A stretch of DNA of 35,691 bases, from positions 1 to 35,691 of the forward strand of contig JALQPE010000186.1 in the NCBI GenBank assembly GCA_030407315.1, given 5' to 3'. Both the position numbers and the translations under genes were made by a program. How positions within the stretch are numbered: the stretch's first letter is position 1; each line of letters opens with the position of its first letter. The stretch comes from Asparagopsis taxiformis (lineage: Eukaryota > Rhodophyta > Florideophyceae > Bonnemaisoniales > Bonnemaisoniaceae). Of this stretch, positions 9,540 to 19,391 are shown one piece after another. Under the pieces are notes generated by a model. The model was not told the DNA's origin. It was given only the letters and a program-made list of their open reading frames with translations, and searched no databases.

Positions 9540-11066
9540 CTACTCCCCTTCATTCTCGATTTCATCATCGACGAATACCTTCACATATTCTGCATCTCCT
9601 CCGTCCTCTTCCATAGACCTGAAGCTCTCCTCCAGCACTGATTCCCCCCCATCGTCTACGTTCAGTTCTTCATATCTATCACGCGATATAGTCAAAACCT
9701 CCTCATTCATGAACCGACTACTCACCCGCTCCCCGGGAAGAAGCAGTTTCACTGCTTCATTGATTTCCCGGATTTGCGCTCCTTCCACCTCTGTTCCACT
9801 TTGAAATTTCAAAATCGTTCGGAACCCGTATGCAAGTATGTAGATGAATTGCAAGGAGTATTCTGAACGTCGCAGGAACATGTTCTTATCAGAACATTGC
9901 GTGTAGGCGACTGCAAAGTTCAGTGCAACCTCTACTAAATTGATCCTCCTAGTCAAAAACCTCTTGTCCGGTTCTCCAATTATTTGAACTTCGTACTCGA
10001 CTTTGAATAGCATTTCTTTTCGCACTGCAATGAAGTCGCGAAGAATCTTCATATTCTTGTCATCCATTGCTGCACGCTCCGCTGCATTCATTTTCCTCTG
10101 CGCCGAGTACAGACTTGGAACTGACTCAATGTCCAGCCCACCGTCGTGCAAATGATGCTCCATTCGGACTGAACCTTGAAACCCACTGTATAGAACGAAT
10201 CCAAGATCTCGGATGAACCGGTTTCGCACATGATCTCTGGACTTGTTCATAAACCCGGTCACTGCTGTGAGTGCCGATTTCGTCACAGTGATGCCTACCT
10301 CCTTTCTGTGCAACGGCCCATTGTCTCCAACCTTTCTTCGCTTCTGCTTTCGAGCGGCCCCATCACTTCCCTCGGACGTCCCATGCATTCCATCCATGCG
10401 AGCAGAGTCCGTTCCGCGAATTGTCTCCTCAATGGTCCCGGTAGTCACATACCCCCGCGCCCTCCACCGTTCGATACCTTCCGACGTTCCATTGGAGCTG
10501 GAACGGTCTCCTCCCTCTCTGAAAGAATTGTTTTGACACGTATTCTTGATTAAAGAGGTCACAACTTGGCAGCGCAATTCAATGTGGTTCCGGCCGGCAA
10601 GCGTCCTATTGAACACATCCTTTCGCTCATTGCTCTGCCTGGCGAACATCAGCGTATTGATTAGCTGGCATCCGTTGAAATGCCTATCCCTCTTATCCAC
10701 CATTGCCTTCGTGTACGTTGGAACAACAGCACACAGCACAGCACACACCATTTCGAACGTGAACGATTTCTCCGCATCCTGCGCAATGCGGAGACGTTCC
10801 CTGTCCTTCTCGGAGGCGATCTTCTTCGGATGTCCTTGTCCCTGGCTCAGAAGCCCATCGACGATGCTCTTGACCTCCTGCATATCGGTGTTTAGCATGG
10901 AGACAGTCTTGGCGACATTTCCGAGAGTCTCGCGTAATTGAATGGTGCTCTTCTCGACGGCATCCATTTTATCACTCAGGGCTTTCAACTCTGCAGTGAT
11001 GTTCGAAAAGCCCTCACGCGTTATTTCGGAAAATGCGGCGATGCTTACGGAGGTTTCGGGATTCAT
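9540..11066 (-). CDS. Unknown coiled-coil nuclear protein
   Basis: 508 codons; the first ATG in the frame is at 11066-11064 (MNPETSVSIAAFSEITREGF). Residues about 10-75 are a strong heptad-type coiled coil (ITAELKALSDKMDAVEKSTI, LRETLGNVAKTVSMLNTDMQ). A charged linker (KKIASEKDRERLRIAQDAEK) and a helical region follow. A low-complexity Gly/Ser/Thr stretch comes next, then the basic NLS ARKQKRRKVGD. Beyond that is a mostly helical segment (MKILRDFIAVRKEMLFKVEYEV) and a very acidic C-terminus (EEDGGDAEYVKVFVDDEIENEGE). I see no enzyme motif. It is convergent with the Tudor-like gene (275 bp between stop codons) and completes the three-gene cassette. A structural or adaptor protein is plausible, but no function is assigned. 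Confidence 0.65.
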   Translation of the reverse strand: MNPETSVSIAAFSEITREGFSNITAELKALSDKMDAVEKSTIQLRETLGNVAKTVSMLNTDMQEVKSIVDGLLSQGQGHPKKIASEKDRERLRIAQDAEKSFTFEMVCAVLCAVVPTYTKAMVDKRDRHFNGCQLINTLMFARQSNERKDVFNRTLAGRNHIELRCQVVTSLIKNTCQNNSFREGGDRSSSNGTSEGIERWRARGYVTTGTIEETIRGTDSARMDGMHGTSEGSDGAARKQKRRKVGDNGPLHRKEVGITVTKSALTAVTGFMNKSRDHVRNRFIRDLGFVLYSGFQGSVRMEHHLHDGGLDIESVPSLYSAQRKMNAAERAAMDDKNMKILRDFIAVRKEMLFKVEYEVQIIGEPDKRFLTRRINLVEVALNFAVAYTQCSDKNMFLRRSEYSLQFIYILAYGFRTILKFQSGTEVEGAQIREINEAVKLLLPGERVSSRFMNEEVLTISRDRYEELNVDDGGESVLEESFRSMEEDGGDAEYVKVFVDDEIENEGE

Positions 11067-11597
11067 CTTGACCTTGCAATTGGAGTTTGCTAAAAGGAGA
11101 ATTGCTTTGAAGGATGTCACGCTTAGTACAGCAGTGTTGTAGCAAATATCATTTCAGTGGATGCATCCATCCTGGTCTACTCTACATAATAATAATGCTT
11201 CCCAGTGCTCCGTAACGGTTATTTTTCATAATTTAGTGGTGGATGGTGCGTATTCTTTCCTTTGCCACCACCCACGTCCTGTGCATACCACACCTCGCTA
11301 CCAGACTGACGTCTCCTACTAGACACTTTCAATGCAAAGATAGATAGGTATAATTTGAAATGCTAAACTCAACATATTATAGCTACTATGTACATTCTCT
11401 CCTTACGGTGAGACAAACCAGATATGTTCTGTTCTCCCAATCTTCCTTTCTCCAACGTCCTATTCAGCATCTAGCTTCCCCGCACCCAACTATCTGTAAA
11501 GCACCATCACAATTAATATAGTCGTATACCACACACCATTCCAATATTTACCTTCACACCAACACTATGCTCCATATTTCCTCTAAGTCCACTCCAC
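11067..11597. other. Upstream region of the coiled-coil gene, no gene seen
   Basis: 530 bp of mixed-composition DNA holding the presumed promoter of the minus-strand coiled-coil gene. Several AT-rich patches (about 11215-11235 and 11340-11395) are seen, but no clear element. Confidence 0.4.
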
Positions 11598-11945
11598 CAG
11601 ACAGTGTTGTCAAACAATGCACGGTACTACCCGCAGACAATACAATTTGCTATCTACACTACTGTCTACAGATTTCCCCAGACAGTGCAGTAATACAGTA
11701 CAATGTATTGTCTCAGACAGTAAAATGTACTGTCTGCACATACTGTCTGGCGGCAACACTTCCGGACAGTAAAATTTACTGTTCTGGACAGTAAATTTTA
11801 CTGTTTTTGGTACTGTCCAGATTTCGTGCCAGTTTACTGCTGCAGCAGTATTCTGAAATTTCCAGACAGTAAATTTTACTGTCTCCGCGCACTGTCTTGG
11901 CCAGACAGTAATTTTTACTGTCTCAGACAGTAAATTTACTGTCTG
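11598..11945. repeat. Palindrome array 2 (half-site CAGACAGTAAA)
   Basis: A dense cluster of inverted repeats built on the half-site (C)AGACAGTAAA. Clear members: 11714-11736 (9-bp arms, 5-bp centre), 11766-11782 (ACAGTAAA arms, one central base), 11788-11804 (same), 11864-11884 (10-bp arms, centre T), 11903-11923 (9-bp arms, 3-bp centre) and 11924-11945 (perfect 22 bp, no spacer). An unrelated perfect 16-bp palindrome, TACTGCTGCAGCAGTA, lies at 11835-11850. Loose copies of ACAGT/ACTGT begin at 11598. The last two members abut. The cluster lies about 530 bp upstream of the coiled-coil gene. Confidence 0.9.
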
Positions 11946-12262
11946 TTTTCATTCTCAACACCGTAGTGTGCTCCGTCAACTTTTCTACTCGTTCTATGAC
12001 ACATGGTTGTCCATCTTTCCTCAATTGCGGACCTTTTCTATCACCACTAGAGGAAATAGATACCCTCCGAGGGCAGGCTAGCTTCTATTACTACTCGTAC
12101 AATATGTTTTATATAAATTTATGTATGCTAACATCTACTGTGCCCTCTCTACTTTCCACCTCACAAACATCAAACATTAAATCTTTACGTGAAAGTCTTT
12201 CTGCCTGCTCCCTAATAATAACTCATTCCCTCTATACGCACTTACCTCTAATATCTTTTTAT
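11946..12262. other. Spacer between arrays 2 and 3, no gene seen
   Basis: AT-leaning, pyrimidine-rich sequence between two palindrome arrays. An open plus-strand frame here continues into array 3 and has no recognisable content. Confidence 0.4.
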
Positions 12263-12612
12263 GCTGGTTTCAACCAGCTGATGTGCTGGTTTTCAACCAG
12301 CACTCACTGTGCTTACACCAGCCTACCCTCTGGTCATATTCATCACCAAAACTGGTATACTCCACTTCATTGGCTGGTCAAAATCCGATCACCTCCTGAA
12401 ATTACCACACAGTACGCTGGATCATAACCACAGTCCGACCCACCGCCGTGGCCTGGTGCAAACCAGTACCCCCTGGCCAATCCATCAAATCTACTGATTT
12501 TCAACCAGGCCATCCGTACTGTACAAGCACTGGAATTTCACCAGCAAATTTACTAAAATATTCGATGGGGCTTATCCAGGTTGGGGATCGTTTTAAACCA
12601 GCGACGTGGCCT
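12263..12612. repeat. Inverted-repeat array 3 (half-site GCTGGTT / AACCAGC)
   Basis: A third cluster with a different half-site. Best members are 12263-12278 (GCTGGTT-tc-AACCAGC) and 12283-12303 (GTGCTGGTT-ttc-AACCAGCAC). Weaker pairs include CTGG...CCAG at 12530-12544, and many single CTGGT or ACCAG copies up to the CCTGGTCC near 12610. It is more diverged than arrays 1 and 2. Centre spacers are 2-7 nt. Confidence 0.75.
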
Positions 12613-13106
12613 GGTCCCAGTAAGACTTGAAGATAGCCGAATGATACAAGTCTGATGAACAGCGATTTTGAAATGATTACTGCCTGATGTACAATGGTGC
12701 GACAGATGTGAGAATTAAAATTTCATCAGCTTGTATGCATTGAAACATCGATAGACGGAAGATAGTCCTATGAAAGCCAATTTAACTCCACCACCGCCGT
12801 TGATGTACGGTAGATGTTCGCTGAATCGGATGCCTATCTCATTCCTGCTCGTTGGAATGGCTCAGTTTCGCAGATGCCCATAAGATGAACAACAGATAGG
12901 CTGTTTGAAAAATTTCTCTTATTCAAAACCTCTCGCACAACTTACTACCCACAACTGTAAGCTTAACCATTTATATAAACCCTTACATTGATCGATATGT
13001 GCCATCCCGTAAACAGATTTTCGAACAGAACGGTTTGGGCTGAGACTCAAATATTTCAAATTGGTGTTGCAATTAGCTGCAATATTTACTTTGAAATAGA
13101 ATTTCA
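12613..13106. other. Intergenic, nothing recognised
   Basis: AT-rich DNA with stop codons in every frame. No gene, array member or terminal repeat was seen. Confidence 0.4.
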
Positions 13107-13126
13107 AAGACACGCAGAAGATATTT
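13107..13126 (+). repeat. 20-nt direct repeat, copy 1
   Basis: AAGACACGCAGAAGATATTT here is identical to 13692-13711. Both copies are followed by a related ACwTCGrAACGATA motif. The pair is in direct orientation about 585 bp apart. Confidence 0.8.
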
Positions 13127-13691
13127 TAACATCGAAACGATAGTGCAGGCACGATGACTATTTGTCGGGGCTTTTTCTGTATCAGGTACAGTATGCAAAC
13201 CCAAAATTGGAGGGGCATTCCCCGTACCGGGCTTGGACTGCTTGAGCCACGGCTGCAGTTAGAATGCCAGATATCGACGGCGACATAACAGGACACAGAT
13301 AGTCGCCAAGCAGCAGCGATCGCGCTGACGCCAGGTCACAGAGGAAGCAGACTCGTCTCCTAGATCCCACGAACCGACCTACATCGTGCTTCCCCCCATT
13401 CACCGGTCCTCTTTTCCGTTGGAATCCATCCCTCTATCCCGCTCACCTTGTAGGCTTTCTAGTCACCCGGGCACCCTGGAGGCCATTTGCTACATGCGCA
13501 GGCAGGGTTACACCTGAAGGACTACAGTACTCACAGTACTCCTACCCCAGGTTTGGCCAGGTGAACTTCCCGCAAACCTTGCAGTAACCTGCGTTCTTTA
13601 GTTCTTTCGTCTCCAGGTTTCAAGTGGTGTTCTGGGCTGAAAACGGTAGTGGTAGAGATGTTAATTACACCTTGATCAAGATTGGGATTCC
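13127..13691. other. Interval between the 20-nt direct repeats, no gene seen
   Basis: GC-richer than its surroundings, roughly 13190-13620, with no convincing gene on either strand. The flanking direct repeats and the composition change suggest a small insertion or duplicated segment, but I see no terminal inverted repeats. Confidence 0.3.
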
Positions 13692-13728
13692 AAGACACGC
13701 AGAAGATATTTCAAACTTCGGAACGATA
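13692..13728 (+). repeat. 20-nt direct repeat, copy 2, with AACTTCGGAACGATA
   Basis: Second copy of the 20-nt repeat (13692-13711), followed at 13713-13728 by AAACTTCGGAACGATA. That 16-mer recurs exactly at 15522-15537, so three positions in this 2.5-kb stretch share parts of one repeat. Confidence 0.8.
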
Positions 13729-14428
13729 AAGGCAATGGTGGATACATTTACCTCAAGTAATCCAGTAATCGTACCCTGGTTGAGCCATATATCTATAGTT
13801 TACCCAAAACAGCAATAATGTTTGCAACCAAACTTCAAATAACTGTTTTCTGTGTATTAACTATTTCAGCGAACTTCTGCTCGCTAAGGGCGACCCGTAA
13901 CTTTTCGAACCTGTCTATTCCGACGGTAAACACCATCTCGGCTAAGTCCACCTCGTACTTTACCCTCCCCCTTCCCCTCCTGGTGTTATTGCTTCCACCA
14001 TTCGTGTATGGTTGTTCAGTTCTGCACCTCTTCGTACAGCCGATCGATCAGAAGTCTGAGGTTCGAAAAGAACAACATTAGTATGCCTTGTAGCAGGATT
14101 AGCAGAGCGAGTGATACATCTTTGAGGAAAACCGACAGGACTATTCAATGGCGAAGTCAATCCATTTGCATGTGAAGAAGTCTCAATGTTTTCTTGTCTT
14201 GTGACTGTGTGACATCTCGACTGTACTTGCATATTGCTATTCGATGTTCCAGGAATATAACTGCTTGATTGTCGCCATTTTCAATTGTTCGTGGTTCTGA
14301 ACGCCGAAATACCCCCTTCTTCTGTGCTGCTAGGGAAACGTCTTTTTGTCGCGTCGAAGAACTCCTTTAACGAGGGTGATTTGCTGCCCAATAGCCTTTA
14401 GCACGGGTCAACTCCTTGAATGTCCTCT
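13729..14428. other. Unresolved region, possible relics
   Basis: Open frames of 60-90 codons occur on both strands (for example minus 13960-14232, Ser/Thr/Asn-rich), but none has a recognisable motif. The region may be the 3' remainder of the minus-strand relic that follows. Confidence 0.3.
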
Positions 14429-14878
14429 CTAATGTTCGCCGCAACTCATAGAGAGCTTGACTGTGTGATCCACGGAGCTGTTTCCACGTGTACCGCCAGG
14501 CTCCAGCCCACGCTCAATATACAAGTACGTTCTACATATCTCCGCGCACTCTATCACCATCTGTCTTGAGATGGGGTAGTCCTCATTGTATTCATTCCCA
14601 ACAAACTGTGCATACATTCGATTGTAAACTTCTCTTGTAGATCTCTGGCTTCCTGTGCCTACAGATCCATTTCGGCCTGGAAACCGAGAAACAGAAGTAG
14701 GTGGAAGCGGAAAGGCAACGAGATTGCATCTCTATCCCCGGTACGACTTCCAAGCTTCAGAAAGGTTTTGCACGTTTCCGTTATCTTCTTCAATATCATC
14801 GCTGTCATGATTGTGAGTAGTGGTGATGACTGCATCGTGGCGAAAAGAAGGAAAGGTATGGCTGTATTCCAGCTCCAG
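14429..14878 (-). pseudogene. Possible gene relic, unknown family
   Basis: One minus frame is open from 14878 to 14429 apart from a single TAG at 14732-14734, about 150 codons. The part before the TAG is acidic (HNHDSDDIEEDNGNVQNLSE). The part after it reads FPLPPTSVSRFPGRNGSVG and then EYNEDYPISRQMVIECAEIC, with composition closer to protein than to random DNA. No start codon is obvious. It may be an exon or a pseudogene of a transposon-borne gene. No family is assigned. Confidence 0.3.
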
Positions 14879-15663
14879 TTATTTTGCTAAAGAACTTGGA
14901 ACGGTGATGGATGCTTTATAAAGGTTTTTCAACGACGATTTGTTGAGGATGTACCAGTTTAGGTCAAGTGAAAATATCACTGCATAGTCTCATTCATACA
15001 AATAGTTCTTATTTGACGCTTGGCATGCCAAGTAATCACTCAGCCTTTACTATCATGATTACATGATATCGTAATGTGATTGTGATCAGATTGTGATGAA
15101 TAAAGAGTCATCATTGGTTCAAAACGACAGAACCTTGTTCGAGAAAGGAAGCTCATATAAGCCACATTTTTCAATCAGTTTCAGGCTCTATTATATTCCG
15201 AGAAAATGCGAATTCATTACAGGGACTTCAGATTATTCATTGGTAAAAGTTACTAGACACCTATTATGCTATGACAGCCTTAATAGAAACAAAGAAGGGC
15301 TTGAAATCAGTTTTGGTTCAGATTAGTAAACGTCATGGAGGTGTTTTTACTTCGAAGCAATCAGTGAGATCCGAGATTGCTCGCCTGTATTCCAGGCTGA
15401 GTTGAACTTGGATGTCATAACATTCAAGTACCGCGGTATTCAGTACTTCACATCACTGAATCTACTTGTAGATTCACCAACTCATTGAGCTCTCTCCCCG
15501 AGATAAACGGGCCTGTCAAATAAACTTCGGAACGATACTTTAACTCTTCGTGAAACATTCTAATCCAACTACGCATAAATATTCGTAAATGGGTGCTATT
15601 TTCATATAAACAAAGCACTCATAACTTATACACGCCAGAGGTACATATTATTTCTGGGATGAA
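14879..15663. other. Region upstream of the transposase relic, no gene
   Basis: AT-rich DNA with short chance frames. It contains the exact 16-mer AAACTTCGGAACGATA at 15522-15537, shared with 13713-13728. Any 5' terminal inverted repeat of the transposon should lie here, but I could not identify one by eye. Confidence 0.35.
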
Positions 15664-18586
15664 ATGAGTTCTTCAGCCGAAAGCTTCATGAGTGTGGAAG
15701 TAATATCCGATCAGCTCGAAGATATCATGGAGGAACTGGAGCCGAGAGAACAATTGGTCGAAGAGCTACTTGGCTTCGACAGGAGCTTCTTCGATGCCAG
15801 AAGATACAACCCATTCAGATTCAAGTTTTCTGTCTAGTGCAGAAGAGACGAGTTCTGTTGACACTATTACAGAGTATACAGAAGAGAGAAGCGCATTTAT
15901 TCAAAGATGGATGACGAACAGACATCATTACTCCGAAGATCATTGCAATACTGAAGACATGCGTGTTTCGCAAGAAGATAATTTATCGCGAAACGGATCT
16001 TCTCTTCTCTCAGATGAATCCAGAAGTGATGAATGCTCTGATCTCTTCCTCGATTCAGACGATGACGAGTTGCGGAAGTTTGCAGAGCTTCTCAATGTCA
16101 CTGAACGTGCAAAGATGTCTGAAGCTAACACAACAGCACTATTGCGTACATCCTTTGTGATGCACATATGTCGTACAAATCTTTGTGGAGTCAAAACTAA
16201 GAAAGTTGCCAACGTACCTCGAAGATACTACCCAATGTGCAGAGATGGCCACATGGCCGCTACAGGAGAACTATCAGGCCTTGAGGTTTGTGCACTAGAG
16301 AGTTGTGGCAAGCCAATTGATCTAACGCGTAGATTTTGGTTCTCGCTGGTATCAGACCAGCTGAAAGCCCTTTGTGGTGCAGAAGAATCCTTCACAGAAA
16401 TATTTGAAGGCTGCAAGAGAGCCAGGCAGTCTGTCTCACTCCCTCAGCGAGAGATATTCTCAGACTACTACGATGGAAATCTTTTCCGCAACCTACATGG
16501 GGAGAAATCTTCGCAATGGAATGAAGAAAATGAAATTAATATTTTTCTAACTTTCCTCTCAGACGGGTTCGAGCTGTTCCAAGTCGAGGAACAGCACACC
16601 AATCTTGGCCATTGGCTTTCACAATTCTCAACTTCAATGGCCATCTCAGATTCCTGGCCTCAAACTCCCTTCTATGTGCGTTCGTCCCAGGATCACACAG
16701 TTCTTTGCATTTTGACTCATTTCTAAATCCGATATTTCAAGATCTCAAGTCTCTAGAAAATGGTGTTTATACGGAATGTCATGATGGGAAAAGGAGACTA
16801 CTGAGAGCTTTCGTCTTATTCATCACTGCCGACTTCCCGCTGCGAGTAAAATATTGGGTTTTTCAGGTCATAATGCGAAGCTCTTCTGTCGTCACTGTAT
16901 GAAAGAAGCAAGGCATGACCCTGCCTGTGGAGGAGTTCGGGCTATTCCAGATGGAAATTCAGAATTGAAGAATAACATACTACGCGGAGCTTCTGGTTCC
17001 CACTTCGATACATGGGTGCAAACAGAATGCCCAAGTCCTCGTACTAGTGATGAAACTAGAGATATATGGGATGCTCTTGAGCTATACAGCTCCCGTTCTA
17101 TTCACTGTACTCCTTCTCAACAAAGCATTACGCTCTCAACGGGAATCAAAGAAAACCAATAGTATCTTTACTTGGTTTAGATTTCGTGAGGTCTTTCCCA
17201 TATGATCCCATGCACCTCTGCCTTCTTGGATTCGTGAAACATACTCTACATCTGTGTCTTGGACTTGAAAAAAGGTCTGTGAGACTGAAAGCAAACTACA
17301 TCATCGACAATGATACTGTTTCGGAAATTGACACTTCACTAAAGAAAAGTGCCTGCAGTGTTCCATCTTCCTGGGGAAGACCACCGCTCTCCTTGGAGCT
17401 TATCAATAGGTACAAAGCAGAAGATTATAAGATGTTTGGTTTGTACTATGCCCCTGTCCTGTTCAGTGGCTCAAGGGTAGATTCAAGGCTGCTACGGCTC
17501 TGGTCGATGATTTCAAAGCTACTACACATTGTACTCAACGCTACACCTGATTTTGATGACATTGAGGAAATGAAAAAGTTGGTTGTTACTATTCAAGTGT
17601 TGTTCACTGATATATTTTACATCAATGAAGCTTATGGCTTCTGCTTTACACCTACGACTCATGCTATTCTCCATTTACCGGACATGCTCAATGACTGTGG
17701 TCCTTTGATAGGTGTTTCCCAGTTCCTAATGGAGAGAATTGTTGGAGAATTAGGCGGTCTGGTGGGGTCCAGGAGGCGACCAGAAGCAAATCTTTTTCAT
17801 AAGACACACCTTCTTTTTGCTCTACGAGTATTCAATGGTGGAATAGAAGAAGGATTCAAGACAGAAAAGAGTTTGCGGATGAAATTGGAACGGCTGACCT
17901 TCGATGAAAGCGATGACGCATTTTCGGACTCAGTACGACTGAGACTTTCCAGAGGTAAACCCGTTTCAGGGTCCAGCAGAATTACTGCTGCTACATCACA
18001 TATTTCTTTGAACTTACCTCCAGGTTCAGTTGATGTTTCAGTCATCCAAATTCTCAAGCATGAGAGAATGACTATCATTCCCTGCGATTCAGAAATCCCG
18101 CTTGATGTTGAAACTATGGAACACTACAAAAAACGTTTGTCAAGGCAAAGTGATTCTTCCCGACAAAAGTTCTGCGTTGCATGCAACTTCGTCGTTAGTG
18201 GGGAGGATTACCGAATGGATGCCTTTCATAACGTTGTTGACCTATACTATGGGTACGTGGATGAGATATGGGAGGTTCAGTTTTCATATGTGGATTTTTA
18301 TACGTCGGTTCGGAAACATGGATCTTCTACGCTTGCACGAGTATACTGGGAAACTGGTCTATTCTGCGATCATCGCAACGGGCTGCACTTTTCAAAAACA
18401 TCGAAAAGATATTCAATGCGTCCAAAGCAAAGTAGTAGATCAGTGGAGCATGTTGGTTGTATCAATCGAGCAGTTGCTTTCATGGAAATCAATGAGCGGA
18501 GATACTACATAGATCCTCAGGACGAAATCTTAAAGCTCTATGAGGGTAATGAACATGTGAGGGTGCGAGGTTTGATGCAAAATTGA
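15664..18586 (+). pseudogene. Tnp2-family (En/Spm, Plavaka-like) DDE transposase, frame-disrupted
   Basis: The coding signal crosses at least four frame changes. An acidic N-terminus in frame 1 starts at ATG 15664 and ends near 15835. Frame 2 (about 15770-16620) has a Ser/acidic region and a zinc-binding-like segment (CRTNLCG ... YYPMCRDGH ... VCALESCGKPID). It reaches the family's first catalytic block INIFLTFLSDGFELFQ. Frame 1 continues the homologous block (FVPGSHSSLHFDSFLNPIF, then TADFPLR, equivalent to the usual GDxPA). Near 16855 it changes to frame 3 (GFSGHNAKLFCRHCMKEA, the family's C-x2-C block), and near 17110-17140 to frame 2 (LDFVRSFPYDPMHLCLLGF, the DxMH block). Frame 2 then stays open to 18586. 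The order DG...FP...C-x2-C...DxMH is that of fungal and algal Tnp2-like transposases. An intron cannot be ruled out for the first change; the others look like decay or sequence error. Confidence 0.8.
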
Positions 18587-18749
18587 TTTTCACAAGATGG
18601 TAAACAACTGTTTAAACAAGGCTTTCTAAGTGATTAGTTATTAGTAAAACCGGCACATGAGCTGCAGCAGTGTTGAAGTGTGTGTCATCGACTTTTAATT
18701 AGCTTATGTAGTTGATTATTACGTCCCAAGATTACAATTTTAAGTGCGT

Positions 18750-18772
18750 ATGTACATGTACGTCATGTACAT
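18750..18772. repeat. Inverted repeat ATGTACATG-5 nt-CATGTACAT
   Basis: 9-bp perfect arms around TACGT, 164 bp after the transposase stop codon. It could be a transcription terminator hairpin or a transposase-binding site. No second copy was found upstream of the transposase. Confidence 0.6.
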
Positions 18773-18785
18773 CCGTGTCACCATA

Positions 18786-18808
18786 AAATGACATGACTAA
18801 CGTCATTT
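18786..18808. repeat. Inverted repeat AAATGAC-9 nt-GTCATTT
   Basis: 7-bp perfect arms with a 9-nt loop, directly following the ATGTACATG inverted repeat. Function unknown. Confidence 0.5.
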
Positions 18809-19391
18809 CAAGTTTTTCGAATGCTACTTGAATTCCCTTTTTCACAATTACACCCCTCCAGCTATGGCATGAACAACTATTGAAGAACGTACTGTCTCTC
18901 GGGGTGTATATGATTCACGGCAAACAAGGTAGTCATTGGGTCGAATACTGGACCTTCAGCGAATACATGCTTCCACTCCTGCATTAAACTATCCACCACT
19001 TTCCTGTTCTGCAGATATTTCAAACTCATAAGTCCCTGTTTTCATCATTAACACTCCCATCACAGAATGAGTCCCCCAGCTTCTACTTGAAAATAATCTA
19101 TTACATGTTCTGCAGTTGACTAAAGTATATTTGGTAATCACATCTATTACATATACACTTCTGAGATCAGGGTCATCAATTCCAGTAGAGATCGTACGCT
19201 ATCAAGACTATTAACCATTAGTACACTCATAGCTGTATTTATCATTCTGAAGGCTTACTGAGCTACTTTTACTAGCTTGAAGCCGATAGACAGCCAAAAA
19301 ATGCAACATAACAAAATAAATTTCCGGCATTTTTACACCTCTGGAATCCTGTGCTGTTGAGCTCATGCAATGAAATGACTTATAGTATTTA

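Larger units (their letters stand above)
18587..19391. other. Intergenic between transposase relic and peptidase gene
   Basis: About 800 bp of AT-rich DNA without a gene. It contains two inverted repeats listed separately. The transposase and peptidase genes converge on it. Confidence 0.4.

Noticed and set aside
9409..9804. Ser-rich plus-strand frame at the end of the coiled-coil gene
   Set aside because: Antisense of the acidic C-terminus; composition is explained by that.
11567..11794. Plus-strand frame in palindrome array 2
   Set aside because: Runs through inverted repeats and encodes only their translation.
2160..12650. Matching terminal inverted repeats at the ends of the cassette
   Set aside because: I compared the CAGGGTATAACCTG region near 2166 with sequence after array 3 and found no inverted match, so no exact element ends are claimed.
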